From positions 12,276,001 through 12,340,000 of the forward strand of contig NC_059568.1 in the NCBI RefSeq assembly GCF_905220415.1: a stretch of 64,000 bases of DNA, read 5' to 3'. Below the pieces are notes generated by a model. The model was not told the DNA's origin, did not search any database, and saw only the letters and a program-made list of their open reading frames with translations. Of the stretch, positions 55,491-64,000 are shown piece by piece. Positions within the stretch are counted from its first letter, which is position 1; each line of letters opens with the position of its first letter. The position numbers were made by a program, and so were the translations under genes. Source of the DNA: Colias croceus (taxonomy: Eukaryota; Arthropoda; Insecta; Lepidoptera; Pieridae).

Positions 55491-55979
55491 TCAGAAAAAT
55501 CTTTTTCGCCTGTTTGATTTACTAGTCCTGTCGATCTTTTCCTGTTCTCCAATCTTTCGTTTACCAAACCATTTTTCGGGTGACTCCATACTATCATCAG
55601 ACATTAAAAAGTCAAGAAATCTTCTGCCGATCTTTCTTTTTAAACTAATTCTTCTTTTCTCAAGTGTCTTTTCCGGAGACTCCATAGAATCTGACGTAAC
55701 AACTTTACGAGATCTAGACTCCACATTTCCTTTATTTCTTTTTTCACGTCTTTTTTCCGGTGTCTGAATAGCATCAGACACATCAACATCTTCACTTCCC
55801 TCATCTTCATATTCATTTATATCATTATTCACATTATTTTCTACACGATTATCCACATATCGATCTTTATTCGAGGCATTTTGTAAGGAAATATTTTCCA
55901 TGGGATTTAAAGCACCAGCAATGAGATCTGGTACACTTTCTTGAGAAGCGAAACATTCGGCTTATAGTAGATCGACTAC
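55491..55979 (-). pseudogene. C-terminal exon of a HORMA-gene duplicate, expanded repeat form
   Basis: Open from 55901 to the stop at 55491, and homologous further upstream to 55979, where an in-frame TAA (CTA TAA GCC) replaces the CTA TTA of the other copies. It encodes NDINEYEDEGSEDVDVSD, then degenerate repeats of a SMESPEK / EKRRK unit (three to four times) and KRKIGEQEKIDRT. The charged repeat has expanded relative to copy A. The stop and a missing upstream exon argue against function. Confidence 0.55.
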
Positions 55980-56041
55980 GCAACTATCGCAACGCTACTA
56001 TCGCAACGCGCAGCGATTCACAATTATAATATTGTACCTTT

Positions 56042-56254
56042 AAGGTACAAGTCCGAGACGGACCGCAGACCGCAAACTGCAAGCGACAACACTTGTTTCT
56101 ATGAACATCTATGAATCGCTGCGCGTTGCGTCTGCAGGCAGCAGTGTTGCCGCACTTAGAATCAATTTCATAGATGTTCATAGAAACAAGTGTTGTCGCT
56201 TGCAGTTTGCTGTTGCAGTTTGCGGTCTGTGGCCCGTCTCGGACTTGTACCTTT
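56042..56254. mobile_element. MITE copy 2 (AAAGGTACAAGTCC ends)
   Basis: 213 bp with long inverted arms around GAATCGCTGCGCGTTGCGTC. Near identical to copy 3. Confidence 0.75.
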
Positions 56255-56885
56255 ATCAAAAAACTTTGAGCGCTTCTACACAAAACAAAATAATGTTTTA
56301 ATTATCAAAAAACTTAAATGAGTTGTTCTACACAAAACAAAATAATGTTTTATTAAAGGTACAAGTCCGAGACGGGCCGCAGACCGCAAACTGCAACAGC
56401 AAACTGCAAGCGACAGCACTTGTTTATATGAACATCTATGAATCGCTGCGCGTTGCGTCTGCAGGCAGCAGTGTTGCCGCGCTTAGAATCAATTTCATAG
56501 ATGTTCATAGAAACAAGTGTTGTCGCTTGCAGTTTGCTGTTGCAGTTTGCGGTCTGCGGCCCGTTGCGGACTTGTACCTTTATCTAAAAACTTAAATGAG
56601 TGCTTCTACACAAAACAAAATAATGTTTTATTTATCAAAAAACTTAAATGAGTGCTTCTAAACAAAACAAAATAATGTTTTATTTACCAAAAAACTTAAA
56701 TTAGTGCTTCTACACAAAACAAAATAATGTTTTATTTATCAAAAAACTTAAATGAGTGCTTCTAAACAAAACAAAATAATGTTTTATTTACCAAAAAACT
56801 TAAATTAGTGCTTCTACACAAAACAAAATAATGTTTTATTTATCAAAAAACTTAAATGAGTGCTTCTACACAAAACAAAATTATG
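56255..56885. repeat. 52-bp satellite, array 2, with MITE copy 3
   Basis: The same unit and orientation as array 1. MITE copy 3 sits at 56355-56581. Confidence 0.8.
56355..56581. mobile_element. MITE copy 3 (AAAGGTACAAGTCC ends)
   Basis: 227 bp, inserted within a TTTTATT|TATC position of the satellite unit, as copy 1 was. Confidence 0.75.
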
Positions 56886-56929
56886 TAGTAAAAAAATTTT
56901 GCAAGAAAATTATTAGAAAATCAAAATAT

Positions 56930-57080
56930 ATATGTTACCGGCCAAACCCGATTTCAGGACAAACTAGTTTTGTCTAGGCTAAACTAGTTCATCCTATACA
57001 CGATCGGATGAACTGGTATAGCCTAGGCCAAACTAGTTCATCCTAAAACCAATAGGATAAATCAGTTCAGGCTAGGTTGA
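56930..57080. repeat. AACTAGTTCATCCTA-type repeat, orientation 2
   Basis: Reverse complement of 53100-53250, starting TGTTACCGGCCAAACCCG. It follows the same 47-bp flank (GTAGTAAAAAAATTTTGCAA...) that at 53460 is followed by the foldback element. Confidence 0.65.
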
Positions 57081-57103
57081 TTTTTTTTTGCGCGTCGACG
57101 GAG

Positions 57104-57313
57104 CCCCACTTTATCGATCTTTATTCGAGGCATTTTGTAAGGAAATCTATTCCGTGGGATTTAGAGCACCAGCACTGAGATCTGGTACTTACACTTTCTT
57201 GGGAAGCGAAAAACATTCGGCTAATAGTAGATCGACTATGTTATCCTCGGTAGTGTGGAAGAAGTTGGACATCAATATTTTTAACTGGTCCTCTATTTTC
57301 GTGACGTGGTGTG
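57104..57313 (-). pseudogene. HORMA-gene duplicate, last-exon 5' part (copy B)
   Basis: Minus strand from acceptor TTTCCAG before 57313: KIEDQLKILMSNFFHTTEDN, then IVDLLLAECF. An extra T shifts the frame and it stops at 57189. A 4-bp insertion there creates GTAAGTA. The following sequence (ending near 57104) matches the coding sequence of 55491-55979 but is out of frame. Confidence 0.6.
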
Positions 57314-58139
57314 CTGGAAAGGGTTTTAAATATTGTGAAAAAGTTATTCAGATGAAAGTCTTCCTTATAAGATGAATTTGATGAAAAAAACGTGAATTAA
57401 AACTTTTGATTAGACAAAAAAAATGTATTGTTAGGTTCAAAACAAGTTTACATTAAACTAGCAAAAATACAAATTTTAATTTTACTTTACGTTTAATATC
57501 ATTGAATAAATAAATCATACAATCAAAGCAATCTGCCTCAGCGCTACTATAAAGACTGTGTGTGATGACGTCACAGGCGCATCGAATCCACAATCGTTCC
57601 GTGCAAAAATATGTAAACTTCAATAATCAATATCTCAGTCATTAAAATAATAATAGTTTAAAAAAACTAAAAAACACGCTTTTTATAGAAAACCGAACTA
57701 AAAAATAGAAAATTTTATCAAATTAGTGTATTGTCATCGGTCCTCAATAAATCTACAAAGTTTGAACGAAATCTGGCCGTTTAAAGTGGGTCAAAATCGC
57801 GCCCAAAGAAGTCGGTTACAAACATACAAACATACAGGTGAAGCTAATATAAAGCGTGTAATTAAATTGCTCAAGTGACGTGAACACTAAATATTCTTAA
57901 TGCTCAATTATTAAAGTCTAGAATCTGACCATTCGTGACAATAAGTTAGAGGATAAAATTCAATGCAGGTACAGTTTAGATTACATTTTAATGAATTTTT
58001 AAGTACTTGCTATTTTAAAGCACTTCGTTTCATCGGTTCATCACACAATCGTTTAATGTTCAAATCGTACTATTATAATATATAAAGCTTTTACTTATAT
58101 TGCTGCTATTTGGAATAATTCAATGAATCTTGTACTTAC
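57314..58139 (-). other. Intron remnants of HORMA copy B with retroposon tails
   Basis: 57314-57440 and 57480-57655 match copy A introns, but the winged-helix exon between them in copy A is absent. 57700-57860 is a retroposon tail (AAATCTGGCCGTTTAAAGTG). Nothing coding seen. Confidence 0.5.
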
Positions 58140-58239
58140 TGACAAGTTAGCAATTCAGATTCGGTCAAGTTGTCACATGGATACTTGTTGCAAGGACAAC
58201 ATAAACGGACACCAGGGAGTTGCGACATTTCAACAGTAC
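58140..58239 (-). CDS. Cys-rich, PHD-like exon in HORMA copy B
   Basis: Acceptor CCTCTAG before 58239, donor GTAAGT after 58140; two incoming bases, 32 codons, two outgoing. It encodes TVEMSQLPGVRLCCPCNKYP, then CDNLTESELLTC. The CPC...C...C spacing resembles the first half of the PHD finger beside the HORMA domain in Hop1-type proteins. It joins in phase with the 52-nt exon at 58509-58560 read as PTDNPPVPVLSNDMELS. I find no second half and no counterpart in copy A. Function uncertain; it may be a relic. Confidence 0.4.
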
Positions 58240-58508
58240 CTAGAGGAATTATTAATAATTAGTGTATTCTATATTTTTTGTAGATGTGAATTTATGTCTA
58301 CATAATAAAAAACAAAGTTGCTGTCCTAGTCTGTTCTATGTATATGGATAAAATAGTTGTTGAGGATGGTTATAGTATATAGTTTCTTAAGTAGAAAACT
58401 AGTATAACACTCTGCCATTAGTTTTGTACATTAAAGAAAAAAATAAAGTACTCAAATTTTGATTTTACTAGGTATGTGTGTGAATAAATGTAATGTTTGT
58501 TTATATAC

Positions 58509-58560
58509 CTGATAGTTCCATATCATTAGATAGTACTGGCACTGGTGGATTATCTGTTGG
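58509..58560 (-). CDS. 52-nt linker exon, copy B
   Basis: Same length, acceptor and donor as 42107-42158, 9 or so base differences. Splice sites are intact in both copies. Probably part of a degenerate gene copy. Confidence 0.45.
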
Positions 58561-59014
58561 CTAAAAGTGAATAATTATTATAGTTTCAAAAATAAAAAAC
58601 AAAAAAAAAACTTAAACAATAAACTTAAACTCATGCAATTATTATATCTATTGTCACCAATCCTTTATTAATAAAATTGATTCAAAATTTACACATTTAC
58701 ATTTATTGGATGTGTGTGTAAATTTTGAATAAATTTTATTAATAAAGGATTGGGTTCTTTATGAGTTGTGTACTAGATACAATCATGGCAGTTACATACA
58801 ATCATAAAGGTGAATCTATACTGAAGAGTTTGGTTGTTTGTTTGAACGCGCTAATGTAGGGAACTACTGGTCCTATTTGAAAAATTCTTTTGGTGTTAGA
58901 TAGCCCATTTATCAAGGAAGGCTATAGGTACTAAGACCAACAGGAGCAGAGAAATGCGAGTGAAACAGCGCGGAGCAGCTAGTAATATGAATAAAACCTT
59001 TTAAAAAATCTTAC
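58561..59014 (-). other. Intron of HORMA copy B with a reversed retroposon
   Basis: 58561-58830 matches copy A intron 42159-42400. 58795-58985 is a minus-strand copy of the CCCGCGGTTTCACCCGC-type retroposon also seen at 61524 and 62481. Confidence 0.5.
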
Positions 59015-59070
59015 ATTTGCCTTATGGCTAGCCCTCCTAGACCTCCTGAGTAAAAGTGGGCTTTATGACT
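59015..59070 (-). pseudogene. Truncated HORMA C-terminal exon, copy B
   Basis: The donor-side end (AAGGCAAAT|GTAAG) matches exon 42462-42627, but upstream only about 55 bp align, with indels. The DYQ-PGF part is lost. Confidence 0.5.
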
Positions 59071-59533
59071 TGAACAGAAGCAAAATGATTAAAGAAAGAT
59101 TACACAGATTGCAAAGGAGTCAGGAATCTACGCATAAAATTATTAACATACTGTATTCTAGTTGGTTCGAAAAAAAGTTATCATTACGTAAATATTTTTC
59201 TTTAATTTCTTATTTTAGGTCAAGCAATCTAATCAGCATAATGTTTAACTAGGTATATTAAACTGATTCATCACGAAAGAATAAACAAAATTTATTATAC
59301 CTCCATTTCAATACATGAACTTTAACGTTAGAAAATTTACATGTGAAATATCTAAGGTCACATGTAAGACAGATTCATAATTAATATTAATATAAGATCA
59401 TGCATTAGACACAAAAATACTAACAATCGCCATGCATATCATTTAGGATCATAAATAACCAATAAATAACGAACTACGCGTTTGGCCTATGAGTTAACAT
59501 ATCGCCAAGAGCGGGAATTCATTGAATACTTAC

Positions 59534-59587
59534 TTTAGGTGTATTACAGGATTCTCGTGGACGTTTTTCTCTGTTACTAGAATTCAT
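59534..59587 (-). CDS. Candidate first coding exon on the minus strand (HORMA locus)
   Basis: ATG at 59587-59585, then 18 codons (MNSSNREKRPRESCNTPK) and a strong donor GTAAGT, leaving phase 0, the phase in which the HORMA core exon at 43061 begins. No N-terminal HORMA exon was found between, so the link is only positional. Upstream, on this strand, lie promoter-like motifs (ACCGCCATATTGTG near 59685). Confidence 0.35.
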
Positions 59588-59822
59588 AGTTGATAGCCTT
59601 TGTATTTAAATGAATATTTTACTTCAGCAGCACGCTATATTATTTTTCAGACAAATAAATTCACCAATGATAAAAACGTGACACAATATGGCGGTTCTGT
59701 GATATGGCGAGTGGCGACAGCCGACACATACATTAAACTCTTTGGCCGACACGTTCTCTTGCCATGTGCATAGCAGTTCAAATAGAGAGGGAGTTATATC
59801 TGTGTCCCTTTCCTCACCTGCT

Positions 59823-59828
59823 CACGTG
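59823..59828. promoter_or_regulatory. CACGTG E-box upstream of period
   Basis: A canonical E-box in a relatively GC-rich patch (CACCTGCTCACGTGTGCC...) 236 bp from the minus-strand candidate start. period is activated by CLOCK with CYCLE/BMAL through CACGTG in insects. CACGTG also occurs elsewhere in the window, so position is the main argument. Confidence 0.4.
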
Positions 59829-60784
59829 TGCCTGAGCGTGAACGTCAGTGACGTGCCACTAGTGAATCGAAACCTCTCGATTTTTTATTCGATTGAAAAA
59901 TTTAAATATAAATTTTATTACAAAGGATTGAAATTTCATTCAATAATCCTCTATTACATGAATTAGAATGATATTCATTATATTCCCGAGGAATTAAAAC
60001 TAAAAATATGTGATTAAATTCTCATGATAAGATTATTAATTATAGCAAATTTTACGTTACCTACTGTGAAATATATAAGTATTTCACTTAGTAAAATATT
60101 ATTAAGTGCATTAAAGCATGTCTTTTTCCCCAAAATGTCAATATTATGTTAAAAAAAGTAGAACTTATTCAACAAAATTGAAGTTTCGTACATCACTAGG
60201 TACCGATTATTCGAGTTGCCGTATCCGATTTATCAGAAGAGAAGTTACAACCGCCTAGCGAATCAAAACGTAGGTCGTAGACATTACCTTCAGAAAAGTT
60301 GCACGATTGTTCGTAACTTCAATTTCTGGATTTATTTGTTCAAATATGAAAAATATTCAAACTTTCATTGAGTTATTCATGTAAGAAAAGTTGATCTTAA
60401 CTAATAAGCTACTTGAATAATTTATTTCCCATATGAGGTGTATGCAAATAAACGCAATTTTTTACTAGATTTGTTTGTAAAAGTTGTGCTTTTGAATTTG
60501 AAATACATTATAGATATATTCTCAAGTCAGTGAAGTGTTAAATTCTTTGAAAATAAAACTACTTACATTGAAATACCTAATTATAATTATAATACAATAA
60601 CAATGTGTTTGAGTATAGTGATAATCATAAATATATTGTGCTTAGAGACATAATCAAATAGGTATATCAAAGTATTCAACAATATATAGGATGGCATTCA
60701 ATATGAGTGAAGGTAATTATTTAGTTATAATAATAATCATAATTACATTTTGTTTATAAATTGCAGGTGCGCTTGCTTGGTTAA

Positions 60785-60838
60785 TTTGGTGAAAATCTGG
60801 ATCAATTTCCATGTGTATAGATCCAGCTTTTCACCAAA
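60785..60838. other. 54-nt hairpin, possible small-RNA precursor
   Basis: TTTGGTGAAAATCTGGATC pairs with GATCCAGCTTTTCACCAAA (18 of 19 pairs) around a 16-nt loop. Short for a pre-miRNA but regular. Confidence 0.25.
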
Positions 60839-61523
60839 CATAAATATATTATTTGTTTAATGAACAGTTAGAATGGTGTTGAATCCATATGTTAAGTTGC
60901 AATCCTCTGCAATCTATTTCAAATTGTGTGAACTGGAAGATATAAATTTATTTGTTTTGAATTAAGTTTTTCACAATATGCTCTAGCGAATTGATAATCA
61001 CTTGTTGAAATAAGTGGGTCATTTGACAGAACAGACAACATTTGATAACAGAGTCGCACTTTTCAGGTTTAAATAAAAATAAAATGTTTTCTATCGAAAC
61101 CATGAAAATAGAAAGTGTTGAATTATGTAAATATTGCATTGCTCACTTAATTGTTTGTTTGTATCAAATTGAGTCAATTAAGACTAAAAAGTATTAGTCT
61201 TGACAATTGGGGAGAGAAATAGAACATTAAAAAATATTAAAAACTATATTTTTAAAATATTTTCCTAATTGAAAGTTCTTTATACAAGTTCTATAAAAAT
61301 TTTGATGAAATGACATCTTAGATAGTACATGACATTTCTTCAAGCCAATGTTGTCATCCTCATGGAAATTTCCACTAAGCAATAGAAAACTATTTATTTT
61401 TAATTATCAGTCTGGTTTGATGACAAATTAAAGTATTTCCAATAAATATCAAATGATTATTTGAAGCTACATGTTAAACATGTAATGCAGTTACTGATTC
61501 ACATTCTTCACTATTAACTATAT

Positions 61524-61696
61524 ACCAGCTGTGCCCTGCGGTTTTACCCGCATTGCTCTGCTCCTGTTGGTCTAAGTGTGATTAAGCCTATAGCCCTCCT
61601 CAAGAAAAGGGCTATCTAACACCAAAATCAATTTAAGTTTTCAAATTGGACCAGTAGTCCCTGAGATTAGCGCCTTCAAACAAACTCTTCAGTACT
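61524..61696 (+). repeat. Retroposon (CCCGCGGTTTCACCCGC family), copy
   Basis: Starts ACCAGCTGTGCCCTGCGGTT, then GGTCTAAGTGTGATTAAGCC, and ends ATTAGCGCCTTCAAACAAAC TCTTCAG. Same layout as 62481-62650. Confidence 0.6.
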
Positions 61697-62480
61697 ATAG
61701 GCCGGTTGCAGAGCTTCACTGACCGTCAGTGCGTACCATCGGTCCTGACGATACGCATCAACAATGTGTATGACTAAACAATAATATGACACTAATATGT
61801 ATGACAATACGCGTGCGTATGGTCGGTCTATTTCCATACATATGACAAGCGCGACTGACGTACGCACTGATGGTCGTTCAAGCTCTGCAACCAACCATAA
61901 TATTATTATAGAGTTGACATGCAATGCGAAACATATTTACATGAAACGTTTGTATGCGAAAATATTGAGTATGCACTGTAATAAAACTGTTTCTTATTTA
62001 TGTCATCATTGACATTATTGTTTTTGTACAAATAAACAGTTTGCAGTTTTATATGGGAACTGTGTGGTGAAAGTTTGAGTTACAGGTTTTTATATAGTTA
62101 CTTAGATTATGCTATGGAATATTCACTAGTTCTTCAATTGTTATGAAAAATCTTCCTTATTATGTTAAGAAATATAATAATATGTTAAAATATACATGTT
62201 GAGCTTTAACTGTTACATTAGCAAACAAAAGATTGTAGCCATTTGTAAAAATAAAAAAGGGAATTTCCGATAAGGCAATGGTATTTATTGTATTAGTAAA
62301 TAACAAAAAAATTGTTTACACAAAATTCTGTTACATAATTTTATCATTATTCAGTCTGTTAGTAATTAACAGTTACTGTTGCTGTCTGCGAATTACATAA
62401 ATATTATGTTTACAATTTCACACATCAGTATTGCTAATAATAACCTTAGAATGGAACAGTTATTTTCAATTTATGACTGA

Positions 62481-62650
62481 CTAGCTGTTCCCCGCGGTTT
62501 CACCCGCTCCGGTTGGTCTTAGCGTGATGATATAATATAGCCTTCCTCGATTAATGAGCTGTCTAACACTGAAATAATTTTTCAAATCAGACCAGTAGTT
62601 CCCGAGATTAGCGCGTTCAAACAAACAAACAAACTCTTCAGCTTTATAAT
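62481..62650 (+). repeat. Retroposon (CCCGCGGTTTCACCCGC family), copy just upstream of period exon
   Basis: Starts GACTAGCTGTTCCCCGCGGT, ends TTCAAACAAACAAACAAACT CTTCAG. Only about 20 bp separate it from the splice acceptor of the first period coding exon. Confidence 0.65.
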
Positions 62651-62668
62651 ATTTATGACTGATTTCAG

Positions 62669-62780
62669 GAGCAGCAAGTAATACCAACATAAATATGGAT
62701 ACAATGGACGACTCAGAGACAAATGCGAAAATTTCTGACTCAGCATATTCCAACAGCTGTAGCAACAGCCAAGCAAGAAG
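62669..62780 (+). CDS. per: Period circadian protein, first coding exon
   Basis: Acceptor GATTTCAG before 62669; the first in-frame ATG is at 62695 after an in-frame upstream leader. From there it reads MDTMDDSETNAK, then ISDSAYSNSCSNSQ, the N-terminal signature shared by insect PERIOD proteins, and ends inside an Arg codon at 62780 before a GTTACT donor, which is weaker than usual. PERIOD is the clock repressor that, with TIMELESS or CRYPTOCHROME-2, enters the nucleus and inhibits CLOCK-CYCLE; its PAS domains would be encoded further right, outside the window. The Ser-rich block is where Drosophila PER is phosphorylated. The exon before 62695 is 5' UTR. Confidence 0.85.
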
Positions 62781-64000
62781 GTTACTTTAATTCTATTTCT
62801 CTTTGGTTATAGCAGCTCACCTTGTTCAAACTGGCTAATTTGAGCTATCTGCCTTGAACTTATTATTCTTAGAATAATTATAAAATATTAGACTCGGTGG
62901 TAAATGTTAAAAATAATTATGTAATGACGATTCGAAAGTGCTACTAAATAGTAGTCTAATTGAATAAATGAATGTTTGAGTTTGAGTTTGAGTTTGACTG
63001 ATTAGTGATTAGGTAGGTAGCAGATTCTTATGGCAGCACTTCAAAATTGGAAACATAGGAGTCAAATCATCAACGGGATCGTCGCACACGCAGCATCCGC
63101 GAGGAGGCTGCGTGGGGAATGCTGGTCGGGGCGATTTGCCCCCTTCAGCAGGTAGCTTACACCGCCCTGTATAGTGTAGCAGGTGGGCGTGAAAGCCTTA
63201 GAGCCAGCGCGCACGAGCAACTTTGTCTCCGCAACTATTTTGTCTCCGCAACTATTTTGTCTCTCCAGCCATGGGCTAGTATGAAAGTGCGCGTACGTAG
63301 CGACGCAACTCCCGGGAGACTTTTTTGTCCGCGGGTTCGGAGACAAGCCCGCGACGCAACTGTCGCCCTATCTATTGGTTTCAATGCAAGTGCGCGCATG
63401 GCGACAAAAATGTTGCCTGTCGGCGGCCGCCGGCCAGTTGCCGCGTAACCGGCGTAGCGATAATACGTATTTATGTCAACGTATTTATTCTCGTACACAG
63501 TAGTTTTAACCGACTTCAAAAAAAAGGAGGAGGTTATCAATTCGGCCGGTATATTTTTTTATGTATGTACACCGATTACTCCGAGGTTTCTGAACCGATT
63601 TACGTGACTCTTTTTTTGTTTGATGCAGAATGGTATGGGATTGGTCCCATAAAATTTATTCGGATAAGCCCAGTAGTTTTTATTTTGTGAGCATTTTTGT
63701 CTGATCTCGATGACTTAATTGAAATGTAGCAAGTAACTTTGATTCATTTCCAGGTAACCGATTGAACTGAAATTTTGTATACGTATGTAAATTGGATAGC
63801 GATGAAACATTATCATGACATAGAGCTGATTTGATGATGGAATCGGAAGGTGGCCATAGGAAATTAGTAATATATTGACTCAACTTTATCGAGTTTGGGC
63901 TCGTTTGATTCGTGTTGAAAAATACACTAAAAAGTATTAAATAAAAATAACTTCGTTAAAACCGTCTTCGGTTTCTAAGGACAAGAGCACAGACCACAAC
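62781..64000 (+). other. First coding intron of period, with repeats
   Basis: 63061-63460 is a GC-rich patch with repeated TTTTGTCTCCGCAACTA and GCGACAAAAATGTTGCC phrases, probably a degenerate MITE. 63507-63956 is an interspersed repeat. No second period exon is recognisable before 64000. Confidence 0.5.
63507..63956 (+). repeat. ~450-bp AACCGACTTCAAAAA repeat, copy 2
   Basis: Closely matches 54453-54905 in the same orientation, from TTAACCGACTTCAAAAAAAA to AAAGTATTAAATAAA. This copy lacks the following palindrome. Confidence 0.75.

Larger units (their letters stand above)
59588..62668. other. Divergent promoter region and 5' region of period
   Basis: Between the minus-strand candidate exon and the first period coding exon. 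It contains an E-box (59823), a small hairpin (60785) and two plus-strand retroposons (61524, 62481). period probably has one or more 5' UTR exons here that I cannot place. Confidence 0.4.

Noticed and set aside
61676..62012. Overlapping frames on both strands near 61.7-62.0 kb
   Set aside because: They overlap a retroposon end and a GACCGTCAGTGCGTACC-type inverted pair; no motif and no splice support.
63062..63540. Several overlapping GC-rich frames
   Set aside because: They lie in a degenerate repeat with CGCAACTATTTTGTCTC direct repeats; frames on both strands are a base-composition effect.

Overview
The window is eukaryotic nuclear DNA, almost certainly from a moth or butterfly. It is AT-rich and exon-poor. 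It holds several repeat families I recognise as lepidopteran, an errantivirus of the TED/gypsy type, and near its right end the first coding exon of the clock gene period. period is Z-linked in the moths and butterflies studied, so the window is probably Z-chromosomal (inference).

2.7-20.7 kb (+): the 3' half of a multi-exon gene I cannot name. Eight exons join with consistent splice phases into a 348-residue, Gln/Pro/Tyr/Ser-rich, probably disordered C-terminal tail ending at 20747. The introns carry a tRNA-derived SINE, two adjacent miniature inverted-repeat elements (MITEs), and an ~86-bp tandem satellite just before the last exon. A pair of E-boxes with TATA-like boxes lies in the intron before exon 7. 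20.7-24.6 kb is 3' UTR or intergenic.

24.6-33 kb: repeats. A foldback-like element with ~490-bp inverted arms (24.6-29.9 kb) contains a TTAA-flanked hairpin MITE and a young 1.67-kb miniature LTR retrotransposon. The latter has apparently identical LTRs and internal arrays that match heat-shock elements.

33.0-39.8 kb (+): an errantivirus with apparently identical 285-bp LTRs, a 4-bp target duplication, a tRNA-Ser-type primer site, and open gag and env. Its pol has lost most of protease, all of reverse transcriptase and most of RNase H, and is further interrupted by an 853-bp MITE and a frameshift.

39.8-59.6 kb (-): a HORMA-domain gene resembling HORMAD/Hop1. One copy (39814-43061) keeps the HORMA core and a probable winged-helix exon. 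Degenerate duplicate pieces lie at 48.9-49.8 and 53.3-59.1 kb. One of these has a Cys-rich, PHD-like exon that I do not find in the first copy. The spaces between are filled by a gypsy fragment, a LINE, 52-bp and ~113-bp tandem arrays, nested MITEs and several very long hairpins.

59.6-64 kb: a probable divergent promoter region with a CACGTG E-box between a minus-strand candidate first exon and the plus-strand period gene, whose first coding exon is 62695-62780. The window ends inside the next period intron.
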